A stretch of DNA of 64,000 nt, from assembly GCF_038806765.1 (NCBI RefSeq), contig NZ_CP152389.1:3224001-3288000 (forward strand), written 5' to 3'. Positions 6,814 to 15,761 of the stretch are shown here, piece by piece. Made by a program: the position numbers and the translations under genes. Source of the stretch: Mucilaginibacter sp. CSA2-8R. Lineage in GTDB: Bacteria; Bacteroidota; Bacteroidia; Sphingobacteriales; Sphingobacteriaceae. The notes below the pieces were generated by a model. That model did not search any database. It was given only the letters and a program-made list of their open reading frames with translations, and was not told where the DNA came from. Positions within the stretch are counted from its first letter, which is position 1. Each line of letters opens with the position of its first letter.

Positions 6814-9225
6814 ATGTTTAAACACTTTTTACGCATAGCCAGCCGCAACCTGCTTAAACGCAAGTTTTACAGCTTTATTAATATTACTGGCTTAGCCATT
6901 GGTATGGCCTGCTGCCTGTTGATTGCGCTATACATTAAACATGAGCTATCGTTTGACCGCTACCACGCCAACCACGAGCGTATTTACCGGGTACTGCAAA
7001 CTTACCGCAGCGTTGAAAAAGGCCAGAAACCCATCACCCCTGCCCCGCAAGATTATCAGGTTTGGGGTTGTGCGCCGGTTGGCCCTGCCCTGCAGGCCGA
7101 CTTTCCGGAGGTGGAAACCGTAGCACAGATGATGAGCCCCCTGAGCCTGCTGCTGCAAACCGGCGACAAGCGCATTCAGCAGGATAACCTGATTTGTGCC
7201 GACTCGACCGTTTTTAAGGTATTTAGCTGGAAGCTGTTACAGGGCGATGCCCGCACCGCGCTTACCGCCCCGTATAGTATTGTACTGACTGAAGAAACCG
7301 CGCATAAACTTTTTGGCAACGTCAACCCGGTAGGCCAAACCCTGCACGCTAACAACAGCGAAAACCTGATGGTGACCGGCGTGGTGCAAAACGTGCCCTC
7401 TAACTCACAGGTTACCTTTAACGGTTTAATATCGATGGCTACGGCCCGCAAATGGCAGGCCTTTGCTTTTCCGTCATGGGGTTATGTAGATTTTTATACC
7501 TACGTGCTATTAAAAAAGAATGCCCGCATCGAACCTGTGCAAGCCGGTGCCGCTGCGTTTTTGAAACGCCGTAACCCCGAAGACCCTGGTTATACCATTG
7601 CTTTTGAGCCTTTAAATGATGCCTACCTGCACTCTAAGGCGCAACGGCAGCCCGGCCCGGTGGGCAGCATGCTCAACATCTACCTGTTTTTGTGCATTGG
7701 TGTTATTATACTGCTGATTGCCTGTGTCAATTTCATGAACCTATCCACCGCCCGATCGCTCGAAAGGGCTAAAGAGGTGGGTGTGCGCAAGGTGCTGGGC
7801 GTAACGCCGGCGGCCCTGCGCAGGCAGTTTTTGCTCGAGTCGTTCATTATTGCGCTGGTGGCCGGTGTGGCGGCTATGGCGTTTACCAAACTGGCTTTGC
7901 CGTTGGTGAGCCGGCTATCAGGCAAGGCCTTTGCACCAGACAGTTTATTTGGCGGGCAATTTGCCTGGTGGGTAGCCGCATTAATTGTTGTGACCGGTTT
8001 ACTGGCAGGCACCTACCCCGCCTGGTTTTTATCGCGCTTCAGGCCAGTGGCGGTGTTAAAGGGTACGGTGCGGCCATCGCGCGGCAGTATGTCGCTGCGC
8101 AAGGCGCTGGTGGTTTTCCAGTTTACGCTTTCGGTAACGCTCATTGCCGGCACCATCATTGTTTATGCCGAACTGCGCTACCTTAACAACCACGACCTGG
8201 GTTTTAAGAAAGACCAAATGCTGGTCATTAATTTTGAGGGCGACCGGCAGGTGTCGCAAAACATCGACGCCATTAAGCACGCCATTGCCAACCAGCCCGG
8301 CGTGGGATCGGTAGCAGCATCGCGTGCTGTGCCCGGCGAATTTTTACCCAACGCGGGCACTAATATCGAGACCGCTAACGGTGCCATGATTAATAAAGAC
8401 CCGCTTATTTACGAGATTGATTTTGACTTTATTCCTACCCTGCAAATCCCTATGGCAGCCGGCCGCAATTACTCGCGCGCTTTTACCACCGATAGTACCC
8501 AGTCCCTGCTCATTAACGAAGCCACCGCCCGGCTGTACGGCTACCGCAACCCGGCTGATGCCGTAGGTAAAAAGTTTGCCCAATGGGGCCGGCAGGGTAT
8601 TATTATAGGTGTGGTTAAAGATTTCCACTTCCGCTCGCTGCATACTAAAGTTGAACCGCTGGCTTTGCGCTATGGTATGCCGCCCGACCTTAACCGTATC
8701 ATTGTATCGGTAAAAGGCAACAAGGTAGCCGCCACGCTGGCCGCCATCGAAAAAACATGGAAAGCGGTAGCACCGCAACGCCCGTTTTTATATTACTTTT
8801 TAGACGAGCAGTTTAACCAGCAATACCAGTCTGAACAACATTTCGGTTACCTGTTTTCGCTGTTCTCGTTCCTGGCCATATTTATTGCCTGCCTGGGTTT
8901 GTTTGGCCTGGCCACGTTTACCGCGCAGCAGCGTACCAAAGAAATCGGCATCCGCAAAGTATTAGGCGCTTCGGTAGCCAATATTGTGGTACTCATTGCG
9001 CAGGATTTTATGCGCCTGGTAGTTATCGCCATCGTGATAGCCGTACCCCTTTGCGTACTGGTGATGAGCCGTTGGCTCAATGATTTTGCCTACCGGGTAT
9101 CCATCAGTCCGGGCATCTTTGTGGCCACGGCTGCCATTGCGTTATTTATTGCCTTAACAGCTATCAGCTGGCAATCGGTTAAAGCTGCCTTGGCTAACCC
9201 GGTAAAGGCCATTAAGAATGAGTAG
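6814..9225 (+). CDS. ABC transporter permease, MacB/FtsX type
   Basis: An 803-residue inner-membrane protein with the eight-helix, two-half layout of large Bacteroidota FtsX-family permeases. It has one helix at residues 20-41, a periplasmic MacB_PCD domain (about 60-260), three helices (about 285-420) and one helix near 430. A second periplasmic domain follows (about 460-660), and the last three helices lie at about 680-795. FtsX signatures are ERAKEVGVRKVLG and QRTKEIGIRKVLGAS. Such proteins work with a MacB-like ATPase in mechanotransmission or export of peptides and lipoproteins. No ATPase gene is adjacent, so the partner is elsewhere. Substrate unknown. Confidence 0.93.
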   Translation: MFKHFLRIASRNLLKRKFYSFINITGLAIGMACCLLIALYIKHELSFDRYHANHERIYRVLQTYRSVEKGQKPITPAPQDYQVWGCAPVGPALQADFPEVETVAQMMSPLSLLLQTGDKRIQQDNLICADSTVFKVFSWKLLQGDARTALTAPYSIVLTEETAHKLFGNVNPVGQTLHANNSENLMVTGVVQNVPSNSQVTFNGLISMATARKWQAFAFPSWGYVDFYTYVLLKKNARIEPVQAGAAAFLKRRNPEDPGYTIAFEPLNDAYLHSKAQRQPGPVGSMLNIYLFLCIGVIILLIACVNFMNLSTARSLERAKEVGVRKVLGVTPAALRRQFLLESFIIALVAGVAAMAFTKLALPLVSRLSGKAFAPDSLFGGQFAWWVAALIVVTGLLAGTYPAWFLSRFRPVAVLKGTVRPSRGSMSLRKALVVFQFTLSVTLIAGTIIVYAELRYLNNHDLGFKKDQMLVINFEGDRQVSQNIDAIKHAIANQPGVGSVAASRAVPGEFLPNAGTNIETANGAMINKDPLIYEIDFDFIPTLQIPMAAGRNYSRAFTTDSTQSLLINEATARLYGYRNPADAVGKKFAQWGRQGIIIGVVKDFHFRSLHTKVEPLALRYGMPPDLNRIIVSVKGNKVAATLAAIEKTWKAVAPQRPFLYYFLDEQFNQQYQSEQHFGYLFSLFSFLAIFIACLGLFGLATFTAQQRTKEIGIRKVLGASVANIVVLIAQDFMRLVVIAIVIAVPLCVLVMSRWLNDFAYRVSISPGIFVATAAIALFIALTAISWQSVKAALANPVKAIKNE

Positions 9226-9589
9226 TGAAGCTAATGAGTGATGTTGAAATATTAAGGTATACGCATAACTACAACAATGAGGTAGTAGATTGAGTGCAGT
9301 GTTATTTAATTATGCAGACGAAATTCGACAACCTACATGCTAAGTAATTTCAATTTATGCGTTTTGTGACTTAGTATAGTGGTCACCTACTAACCACAGC
9401 CCGCTCATTTGCCGCGGAAGCTCGGTACTTTGGCATAGCCCCAAAGTACCCAAAACGCCTGGCTGTTGCGATCACCTCACACCCGCACAAGGCCCCCGCT
9501 GGCCCGGGCGCAACAGCGGGCCTTTGCGCTCTTCTGATTAGCGTTTACGAGTTTGCAAAGTGGAGCTATTTATTAGTAGAATTAAAAGC
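9226..9589. other. Intergenic region with strong hairpins
   Basis: No coding frame is supported. The right half (9424-9522) is GC-rich and strongly self-complementary (see separate entry); the left half is AT-rich and featureless. Confidence 0.6.
9424..9522. repeat. Hairpin pair with alternative pairing
   Basis: GGTACTTTGG (9424-9433) pairs perfectly with CCAAAGTACC (9441-9450). Further on, CTGTTGCG (9463-9470) can pair with CGCAACAG (9509-9516), while CCCGCTG (9495-9501) can pair with CAGCGGG (9514-9520). The last two share CAG at 9514-9516 and so exclude each other. It may be an intergenic repeat or a structured RNA; there is no clear U-tract. Confidence 0.55.
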
Positions 9590-10177
9590 TCACTCATTAG
9601 AGTTTTGGGGAGGCACGGCTACATATTTATTCAATATTTTACCATTCTGATAAGCGATCGAACCATTGAGCCGGAGAGGTTTTCGGGAGTTAAAAATGCG
9701 CATGCCCTCCCCTATGGCAATGGGATTAGTAAACAGGTAGTACTCATCAATCAGGTTAAGGTTGATGAGCGAGTTAACAAATTGTGCTCCGCCATAAACC
9801 AGCAAATCTTTCCCCGGTTGCGCTTTGAGTTGATGGATGGCAGTAGCCAGGTCACCGCTTTCGGTTTGCAAATTGCGACCGGTAATACCCGATTGATTGC
9901 GGCTGAAGACTATTTTTTTCATGTTCACCATCCGTTGGGCCAATGGCTGCTCTACGCTATCGGGCTGATGGTCTACCACGTTTTCCCAATGAGCGATAAA
10001 ACCGGGCGTCATGTTGCCGCCTAACAAAATAATATCACAGCTGTCGGCTATATCTAAGATCTGGTTAAACATAGCGTCATCGTGCTGGCCACCGGTCCAC
10101 ATCCAGTCTAACTCGCCTTCGGGCCCTGCCACAAAACCGTCGACGGTAATTTGCATCTGTAATTTTAATTTTCGCAT
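9590..10177 (-). CDS. Dihydrofolate reductase-like (RibD C-terminal domain) protein
   Basis: A 195-residue cytoplasmic protein that starts KLKLQMQITVDGFVAGPEGELDW, the typical first strand and loop of the RibD_C/DHFR-like group. Later it has CDIILLGGNMT, KKIVFSR and DLLVYGGAQFVNSLI, the NADPH-binding strand and glycines. It likely reduces a pterin-like or other small substrate with NADPH, but members of this family are rarely characterised. It stands alone on the minus strand. Family firm, reaction unknown. Confidence 0.9.
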   Translation of the reverse strand: MRKLKLQMQITVDGFVAGPEGELDWMWTGGQHDDAMFNQILDIADSCDIILLGGNMTPGFIAHWENVVDHQPDSVEQPLAQRMVNMKKIVFSRNQSGITGRNLQTESGDLATAIHQLKAQPGKDLLVYGGAQFVNSLINLNLIDEYYLFTNPIAIGEGMRIFNSRKPLRLNGSIAYQNGKILNKYVAVPPQNSNE

Positions 10178-10271
10178 GATTTATAATTTTACTATCGGTT
10201 ACCTGATTTAATATTACAAATATCTGTAAACCTCGCTGAGGCTGTGAGGCCGGTTTGCGACCTATGAGCGG

Positions 10272-10529
10272 GTGATTTGCGAAAAACGCTGGAATTTGAT
10301 AACTTGTGGAATAATAAAAAGAGAATACGTGCTTGGCCTATCCGTTTCCATCATCTTATGCACTGTAATTTACCTCGCATTACATTTTTTATTTAAAGCA
10401 TTGCCCAACTCGGGCTTTAAGCCCTTTGTGCTATCAGGCTTCGGTAAAGTGTTTACAGCTTTTCTTGCCGCAGGGTTGCTGTACGTTGGGTTTTTTTGCT
10501 GGATAGTGTTAACGGGACGGCTTTGTTGA
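10272..10529 (+). CDS. Possible small membrane protein
   Basis: An 85-residue frame with two hydrophobic segments (about residues 20-43 and 57-79) that would be helices in the inner membrane. It starts at a GTG; a second GTG at residue 20 is also possible, and no ATG is available. There is no known family. It is supported mainly by the clean hydrophobic pattern and its place in an otherwise empty gap, so it may not be real. Confidence 0.4.
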   Translation: MICEKRWNLITCGIIKREYVLGLSVSIILCTVIYLALHFLFKALPNSGFKPFVLSGFGKVFTAFLAAGLLYVGFFCWIVLTGRLC

Positions 10530-10589
10530 TTGATTTGAAATATCTACTGGAAATCAACTATTTATCTTGTAAGCTAAACCAACGCATTA

Positions 10590-11270
10590 TCATTTTCTCA
10601 ACGCCTCCACCTCTGCTAAAGACATGCGTAGATAGGTTACACCAAAAGTTTTGGCGTAAGCCTCAATCGATTGGTCAAAACCAGCTTTTTTCCGGAGCGC
10701 GTTTACCTTTGAGGCATCGTAAATAGGCCAGACAAACATATGCATTTCCTGCTTGCCGGTGTTTTTGTTGGTGATACTTAGTCCCTGAATCTGTGTTCCG
10801 TAAATTTGCTCTTTACCTTCTTCTACCAGCAGGCGGTCCTGCATCTTGGCGTATAGCGTAAACGGAATTTCTTTGTGTTTTGCCGCCTTCTCCACCATCC
10901 TGATATATTCCTTAATATGCGGTGAGTGCTGAATGACGTTCCAGGCTACCTCGTTAGTGAGCTCGCCCACCAAACTTTTGCCGGGGTAACCGTAGATTTT
11001 GATAACAGACCGAATTTTGAGCATATTCAACGAATCCACCCGCGGCATATCGGATATTAGAAACCATTGCAAACCTTTAGCGGGCCGGTTAAACAAAGCA
11101 GCAATAGAGTCTGCCTTACCACCACTGTTTAAAGCCGTTAGCGCCGCCCGGTATTTTTGGTCGAGTACGTAAATGCTGTCCAGCTTGTGCTTAAGCGGCA
11201 GGTTAATTTGGGCTTGCGCCTGAACCAATACAGAATAACACAACAATAAGATGATAAACGCTGGTTTCAT
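10590..11270 (-). CDS. Secreted DUF6624-like protein
   Basis: A 226-residue protein with a clear signal peptide (MKPAFIILLLCYSVLVQAQAQ). The mature part has the layout of DUF6624: LVGELTNEVAWNVIQHSPHIKEY, then KMQDRLLVEEGKEQIYGTQI. The role of this domain is unknown; in Bacteroidota it is commonly exported. It lies divergent from the AraC gene at 11512 with about 240 bases between them. The family name is from memory of the motif order and is moderately sure. Confidence 0.8.
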   Translation of the reverse strand: MKPAFIILLLCYSVLVQAQAQINLPLKHKLDSIYVLDQKYRAALTALNSGGKADSIAALFNRPAKGLQWFLISDMPRVDSLNMLKIRSVIKIYGYPGKSLVGELTNEVAWNVIQHSPHIKEYIRMVEKAAKHKEIPFTLYAKMQDRLLVEEGKEQIYGTQIQGLSITNKNTGKQEMHMFVWPIYDASKVNALRKKAGFDQSIEAYAKTFGVTYLRMSLAEVEALRK

Positions 11271-11511
11271 GATGTAGCTAACAGTTTTTAGGTTTAAAAT
11301 GGTGATGATGAAGTTAGTGATTTACAAGATGATGTTTGATGGATTTGTATAAAGAAAAGTTTGATGGGTTTGCTCGTTAGATGAAGACTTGTGTATTGTA
11401 AAAAATTAAGTTTCAACTATACACATTCGACATCTTATCACTTAAAACCAAACGCTCATTTATTGCATCCAATCATCAATCAAAATCACAAAAACCGCTT
11501 ACCTTTAACCT

Positions 11512-12333
11512 ATGCGGCACCTGGATATTAAACCGGCGGAAAATTTAAGGCATGCCATAGAAAGTTTCTGGTATTTGAGCGTCGACTTTGCGCAACTGCC
11601 GCCTGCCGGTTTCGAGATATTGCCGGATGGTTTTGCCGAAATCATTTTTTACTTTGGTAGTCCTTGCTACCTCATTGCCGACAACGGCCCTATGGCCTTA
11701 CCGTCACCATTTTTAACCGGCCTGCTCCGTAAACCCATGTACCTGCGCGCCGACAACCACATGGAGGTTATCGGCATCAGATGCTACCCCTGGGCGGTAT
11801 TCGACCTGCTGGGCATTTCGTCAAACCAGGGCGGTGTTCATGTATTTGAACATGTTATTGCCCGGCTGCACTCGCCGCTCGAAGCCCTTGTTGTGTCAGG
11901 GCAAATTGCCGAAGCTTTAGCACGTGTACAACAATTTTTTAACGCCGACTGCTATGCGGTGCACTCGCCCAATGCACTTAGCAAAGCCGGGCAGGCCATG
12001 CGGCAGGGCAATGGTACCCTTCCGGTCAGGCATGTGGCCGAGGCAGCCCACACTACCCTACGCACACTGGAGCGCCAGTTTAAACGCGCAGCCGGACAAA
12101 CCGTAAAGGATGTGTCCGGACTCATCCGCTTTGAGCAGGTGCGCGACCAGTTATGGACCGACCCCGAAACTCCGATTGCTGCCCTGGCTCAGCAATTGGG
12201 CTACGCCGACCAATCACACCTGGGCCGTGAGTTTAAACGCTATGCCGGTGTTACGGTTGCCGCTTTTGCGCGTAAAATTAAGCGCCATAAGCTAACCGCG
12301 CATCACGATTTTGTCGCATTTGTTCTATCCTGA
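11512..12333 (+). CDS. AraC-family regulator with DUF6597-type N-terminus
   Basis: A 273-residue protein. The N-terminal domain (about residues 1-140) has RHAIESFWYL and FEILPDGFAEIIFYFG, as in the DUF6597 sensor half of many Bacteroidota AraC regulators. The C-terminal 100 residues hold two helix-turn-helix motifs, with VAEAAHTTLRTLERQFKRAAG as the first and IAALAQQLGYADQSHLGREFKR as the second. The next gene, an FAD monooxygenase, starts 55 bases after its stop on the same strand and is the likely partner or target. Ligand unknown. Confidence 0.92.
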   Translation: MRHLDIKPAENLRHAIESFWYLSVDFAQLPPAGFEILPDGFAEIIFYFGSPCYLIADNGPMALPSPFLTGLLRKPMYLRADNHMEVIGIRCYPWAVFDLLGISSNQGGVHVFEHVIARLHSPLEALVVSGQIAEALARVQQFFNADCYAVHSPNALSKAGQAMRQGNGTLPVRHVAEAAHTTLRTLERQFKRAAGQTVKDVSGLIRFEQVRDQLWTDPETPIAALAQQLGYADQSHLGREFKRYAGVTVAAFARKIKRHKLTAHHDFVAFVLS

Positions 12334-12387
12334 AGCAACGACTTTATGCAGTTTTGTATGGTCGATTTAATCAAGACTATATTAAAC

Positions 12388-13503
12388 ATGTCCTCGCCAG
12401 AATCTAAATCCGTACTCATATCCGGCGCCAGTATAGCCGGGCTTACCGCTGCCTGCCTGATGCAGCAATTAGGTTACCGCGTAACCGTTGTAGAACAGGC
12501 CGACCAGCTACGCATCCAAGGTTCGGCCGTAAATCTGACTACCGAAGCGCTTGAAGTGGCTAAGCGCATAGGTATTTATCAGGCCCTGAATGCCAGTGCG
12601 CTTAAGCTTGAAAAATGGGAGTTTAAAGATGCCGGCGATACAACCGTTGGCCAACTACCCGTTGATGCGGCTGACGCTGATGAAGAAGTTGAAATTGAGC
12701 GCGGTAAGCTTTTACAACTTCTGACGGGCGCCTTAAAAGAAGATATCACCTTCATATTTGGCGACCGCATTACCCGTTTGCAAGAAAACCCGGAAGAGGT
12801 GGAAGTCAGTTTCAGGAATTATCCTTCACAAACATTTCAGTTAGTTCTGGGTGCCGACGGCTCGCACTCGGGCGTGCGCAAGATCTGGTTTGGACCTGAG
12901 GCTGATTATACCCATTTTTTAAACCATTACTTTTCGATTACCATTGTACCTAAGCTGCTGATTCCGCAAGGCACGGCACAAATGTATAACGTGCCGGGCA
13001 AAGTGGTGATGCTAAATGCCTACAACGGCAAAACCGACATCTGTTTTTGCTTTTACTCGGCGCAGCTCTTAGATTATGATTATCGCAACACCAACCAGCA
13101 ACGCCATATCATCGAACAACATTTTGCCACCGAAGGCTGGCGTACGCCCGAGTTACTACAAGAGATCAGTCGGGCAGAAACCGCCTATTTTGACCAGTTT
13201 AGCCAGGTCAGGATGCCGTACTGGACCAAAGGCAGGGTTGCCTTGGTAGGCGACGCCGCCTATTGTGCATCGCCGGCGGCCGGCATTGGTGGTTCGCTGG
13301 CCATCATTGGGGCCGCTGCCCTGGCCGATGCGCTGGCCCAACACCCCGACAATCATGCCGCAGCCTTTAACCAATACCAGCAAAGCTTTAGCCCGGTAGT
13401 TGATGAGGTACAATTAAACGCTGCCACCATGCTGCAACAATACCTCATTCCACCAACCCACGAGGCCATCCGCAAACGCAATACGCTGCAAACCTTTGGC
13501 TGA
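12388..13503 (+). CDS. FAD-dependent monooxygenase (PHBH fold)
   Basis: A 371-residue flavoprotein from the ATG at 12388; the frame is open from an ATG at 12346, but the added 14 residues are not family-like. It has the Rossmann glycines (VLISGASIAGLTAACLMQQ), the DG motif (LGADGSHSGVRK) and the second FAD motif (ALVGDAAYCASPAAGIGGS). PHBH-fold monooxygenases hydroxylate aromatic or related small molecules using NAD(P)H and oxygen. It follows an AraC regulator, as does a second related monooxygenase at 42911 (there divergent). Substrate unknown; a detoxifying role is plausible. Confidence 0.9.
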   Translation: MSSPESKSVLISGASIAGLTAACLMQQLGYRVTVVEQADQLRIQGSAVNLTTEALEVAKRIGIYQALNASALKLEKWEFKDAGDTTVGQLPVDAADADEEVEIERGKLLQLLTGALKEDITFIFGDRITRLQENPEEVEVSFRNYPSQTFQLVLGADGSHSGVRKIWFGPEADYTHFLNHYFSITIVPKLLIPQGTAQMYNVPGKVVMLNAYNGKTDICFCFYSAQLLDYDYRNTNQQRHIIEQHFATEGWRTPELLQEISRAETAYFDQFSQVRMPYWTKGRVALVGDAAYCASPAAGIGGSLAIIGAAALADALAQHPDNHAAAFNQYQQSFSPVVDEVQLNAATMLQQYLIPPTHEAIRKRNTLQTFG

Positions 13504-13657
13504 TGAGAATGCGTTTCTATTGGGTGGGTTACCGCGTTTTAAGACAAGCACAATAGCAGGGATATTTATTTAAAGAGATGAAACAGCTTTAGCATGGCGA
13601 TGAACAACGTAAATCTTAACGGCAAACATTCAAATGCTAAGAGATTAAAATGTTTTT

Positions 13658-14473
13658 TTACTGGCGATTAACCTTATGGTACAACTCTACAATCTCCCGT
13701 ACAACCAATTTGGGCGAATGCAGAAATACATAATGCCCCGAATTTTTAGCCAGTACATATCTTCGGTTAGGACGTTCTGCAGCGAAACTTTTTAAACAGC
13801 TTTTCCAGCTCAGGCTATCTGTGCCTTTATAGGGAGGATGATCTGAACCGATTATGGTAAGAGGCATTTTGATTTGTTTGGCGGCTTCGGCTGCTTTTTG
13901 GTTTGTTGTGCCGTAATTGTTAAGCAGATGGTATAAGCCTGGTCGTTCTTTTTTGAAGGTTTTGAGTTGGGCCTGATATAAAAGCATAATTTCTTTCGAT
14001 TTTTCCGCTGTCATGAAACAGGGTGTATTGATATCGATAAAAATCCCTCCTGCTACTTTATTTGGATTTCGAGCTGCGAACACCATAGCATAACTTCCGC
14101 CGAGCGAATGAGCAACTAAAAAAAACCGACCATTAAACCCTAACCTTTTCAAACCGGTTTCAAGCATATGTACTTCGCTAACGATATCTGTTTTGCTGGT
14201 ATCTAAGCTGCTTTTTCCGAAGCCTGCACGGTCATAAGTAATTAATGGTGCCTTAAGTTTTTTGTGCAGATCAATCAGCAATGCATTCCAGACACTCCCG
14301 TCATCACCGCCGCCCGACTCAAACAGAATAGGAACACCTTTACCTTTAACAATACGAAAATGCGTATGGTAACTACCGTTGTTGATTAAGGTATCGACAA
14401 CTTGACCCTGTGCTTTAAAGCTTGTGGCGACAAAAAGAGCAAGCGTACATACTATTAATATATTCGTTTTCAT
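13658..14473 (-). CDS. Secreted alpha/beta hydrolase
   Basis: A 271-residue protein from the ATG at 14473. The frame extends to 14587, but starting here gives a normal signal peptide (MKTNILIVCTLALFVATSFKAQGQ). The core has LFESGGGDDGSVW (oxyanion region), ITYDRAGFGKS, the nucleophile elbow VAHSLGGSYA, a possible Asp at IIGSDHPP and the catalytic His at NSGHYVFLHSP. It is likely periplasmic. The substrate is unknown. It is convergent with the monooxygenase at 12388. Confidence 0.88.
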   Translation of the reverse strand: MKTNILIVCTLALFVATSFKAQGQVVDTLINNGSYHTHFRIVKGKGVPILFESGGGDDGSVWNALLIDLHKKLKAPLITYDRAGFGKSSLDTSKTDIVSEVHMLETGLKRLGFNGRFFLVAHSLGGSYAMVFAARNPNKVAGGIFIDINTPCFMTAEKSKEIMLLYQAQLKTFKKERPGLYHLLNNYGTTNQKAAEAAKQIKMPLTIIGSDHPPYKGTDSLSWKSCLKSFAAERPNRRYVLAKNSGHYVFLHSPKLVVREIVELYHKVNRQ

Positions 14474-14921
14474 TTTTAGATTATCCAAAGCTTTGCCTGA
14501 CAAGTTATGGTAATAAAATAAATGATTGCTGATTTCATTCGCATATACGATAGAAAAGTTGGTGATTAAGCAAGTTTTGTTAAACATTCAAGCAGCGGTT
14601 TAATTAACCAAAAATTCGTCATTTAACATCAGGTTGGTAGATTCCCACTTACCACAACTGCAGTAATTTAAGATAAATTAGTAACAACACCGGTCATAAA
14701 CTGCATGAATAAAACTTTTTAATCCTACAACCAAGAAGAATTTACCTGCTAATTATTCTTTAACCACTGCGCAACAATAGTCAATGACTCTCATTTGTCA
14801 ATAAGCTAAAGACTTATTTTTCCTTATATTTTAATTATAAATTAAAATATAAGCTCTTTTGTAAATAAAAAAACATTCTTATGAAAAAGTGATTAATATC
14901 CCAACACTAAATACTTTGAAT
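14474..14921. other. AT-rich upstream region of the rhodopsin gene
   Basis: About 450 bases between the divergent hydrolase and rhodopsin starts. It has no supported gene; ATG at 14881 opens only a three-codon frame. It contains one perfect AT-only palindrome, listed separately. No full TTG-N20-TAnnTTTG promoter was found for the rhodopsin. Confidence 0.55.
14823..14853. promoter_or_regulatory. Perfect 13-base palindrome upstream of rhodopsin
   Basis: CTTATATTTTAAT (14823-14835) is exactly complementary to ATTAAAATATAAG (14841-14853), with loop TATAA. It ends 68 bases before the rhodopsin ATG. It could be an operator for a dimeric regulator or an AT-only hairpin in the leader. Confidence 0.5.
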
Positions 14922-15761
14922 ATGCATTTCTCCGATTCATTTCTGCCAACGGCCAACACGGTCGGGCTGTCGTCTATGATTACTTACTTTTTCCTGATTT
15001 TTGCGGCTTACGCCTTTTTAGGAAATGTGATTTTTTGCTGGCTTGGCAAGTCGGCCGTGGCACCTGAACATCGTACATCCCGGTATCTAACAGCAATTAT
15101 TGCAGCTGTAGCCGGCATCTCTTACTTATTTATCGCGCACTTTTATCACGAGATGCTACGCGAACTATCGCACCTTACCGATCCGGCCAAGCGCGAAGAA
15201 TTGCTAAATAATTCATATAATGCCATTGGCCAGTTAAGGTATATTGATTGGTCGATCACTACCCCACTGTTACTGTTAAAAGCCGTGAGCATGCTTAAAA
15301 TACAGCCCAGCCAAGCCAAAAGCGCTATTTTTTGGCTACTGTTTGCCGACCTTTTTATGGTTTTTACCGGTTACATAGGCGAGCAGCAACTTACTGCCGA
15401 TGGCCACATTATGGTTACCCAGAAACTTATCTGGGGGGCCATATCTACTCTTGGCTACCTCATTATTCCTGTTATTTTATGGAATTTATGGAAACGCTTC
15501 AAAGATACTGTACAGCCCGAAGAGCGTACCGCCTACCAGTGGATTGCACTATCGACGGTAACCACTTGGGGTGTTTACCCTATTGGTTATGTTCTAACTG
15601 TAGTAAACGGCATCAACACCAACTACATACACATTGCATTCAGCATCTTTGATGTGATTAACAAAGTAGGTGCCGGTGTGGTAGTTTACCTGGCAGCCAA
15701 AAAAGCACTGGAGCGCCGTGTTGCTGAGGATGCTACCATGAATACCCACCTGGTAGATTAA
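14922..15761 (+). CDS. Microbial rhodopsin, DTK-type proton pump candidate
   Basis: A 279-residue seven-helix protein from the ATG at 14922; a GTG at 14889 would add 11 residues. Helix C reads RYIDWSITTPLLLLK, giving Asp109 (proton acceptor), Thr113 and Lys120 at the positions of BR Asp85, Thr89 and Asp96. This D-T-K triad is known from the Exiguobacterium sibiricum pump. Helix G has Asp244 and Lys248 (FDVINKVG), the counter-ion and retinal-binding Lys. Helix E has WGAIST, with Gly172 at the place of BR Trp138, the gap linked to carotenoid antennae in xanthorhodopsin. Leu117 at the tuning site suggests green absorption. The facing blh and crtY genes supply retinal. Pumping is inferred. Confidence 0.95.
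   Translation: MHFSDSFLPTANTVGLSSMITYFFLIFAAYAFLGNVIFCWLGKSAVAPEHRTSRYLTAIIAAVAGISYLFIAHFYHEMLRELSHLTDPAKREELLNNSYNAIGQLRYIDWSITTPLLLLKAVSMLKIQPSQAKSAIFWLLFADLFMVFTGYIGEQQLTADGHIMVTQKLIWGAISTLGYLIIPVILWNLWKRFKDTVQPEERTAYQWIALSTVTTWGVYPIGYVLTVVNGINTNYIHIAFSIFDVINKVGAGVVVYLAAKKALERRVAEDATMNTHLVD

Noticed and set aside
9560..10024. Plus-strand frame of 154 codons
   Set aside because: Antisense to the DHFR-like gene, which is certain.
10496..10726. Plus-strand frame of 76 codons
   Set aside because: Overlaps the end of the small membrane gene and is antisense to the DUF6624 gene.
14881..14892. Three-codon frame MKK before the rhodopsin
   Set aside because: It could be a leader, but nothing supports it; the ATG at 14922 gives the right rhodopsin N-terminus.
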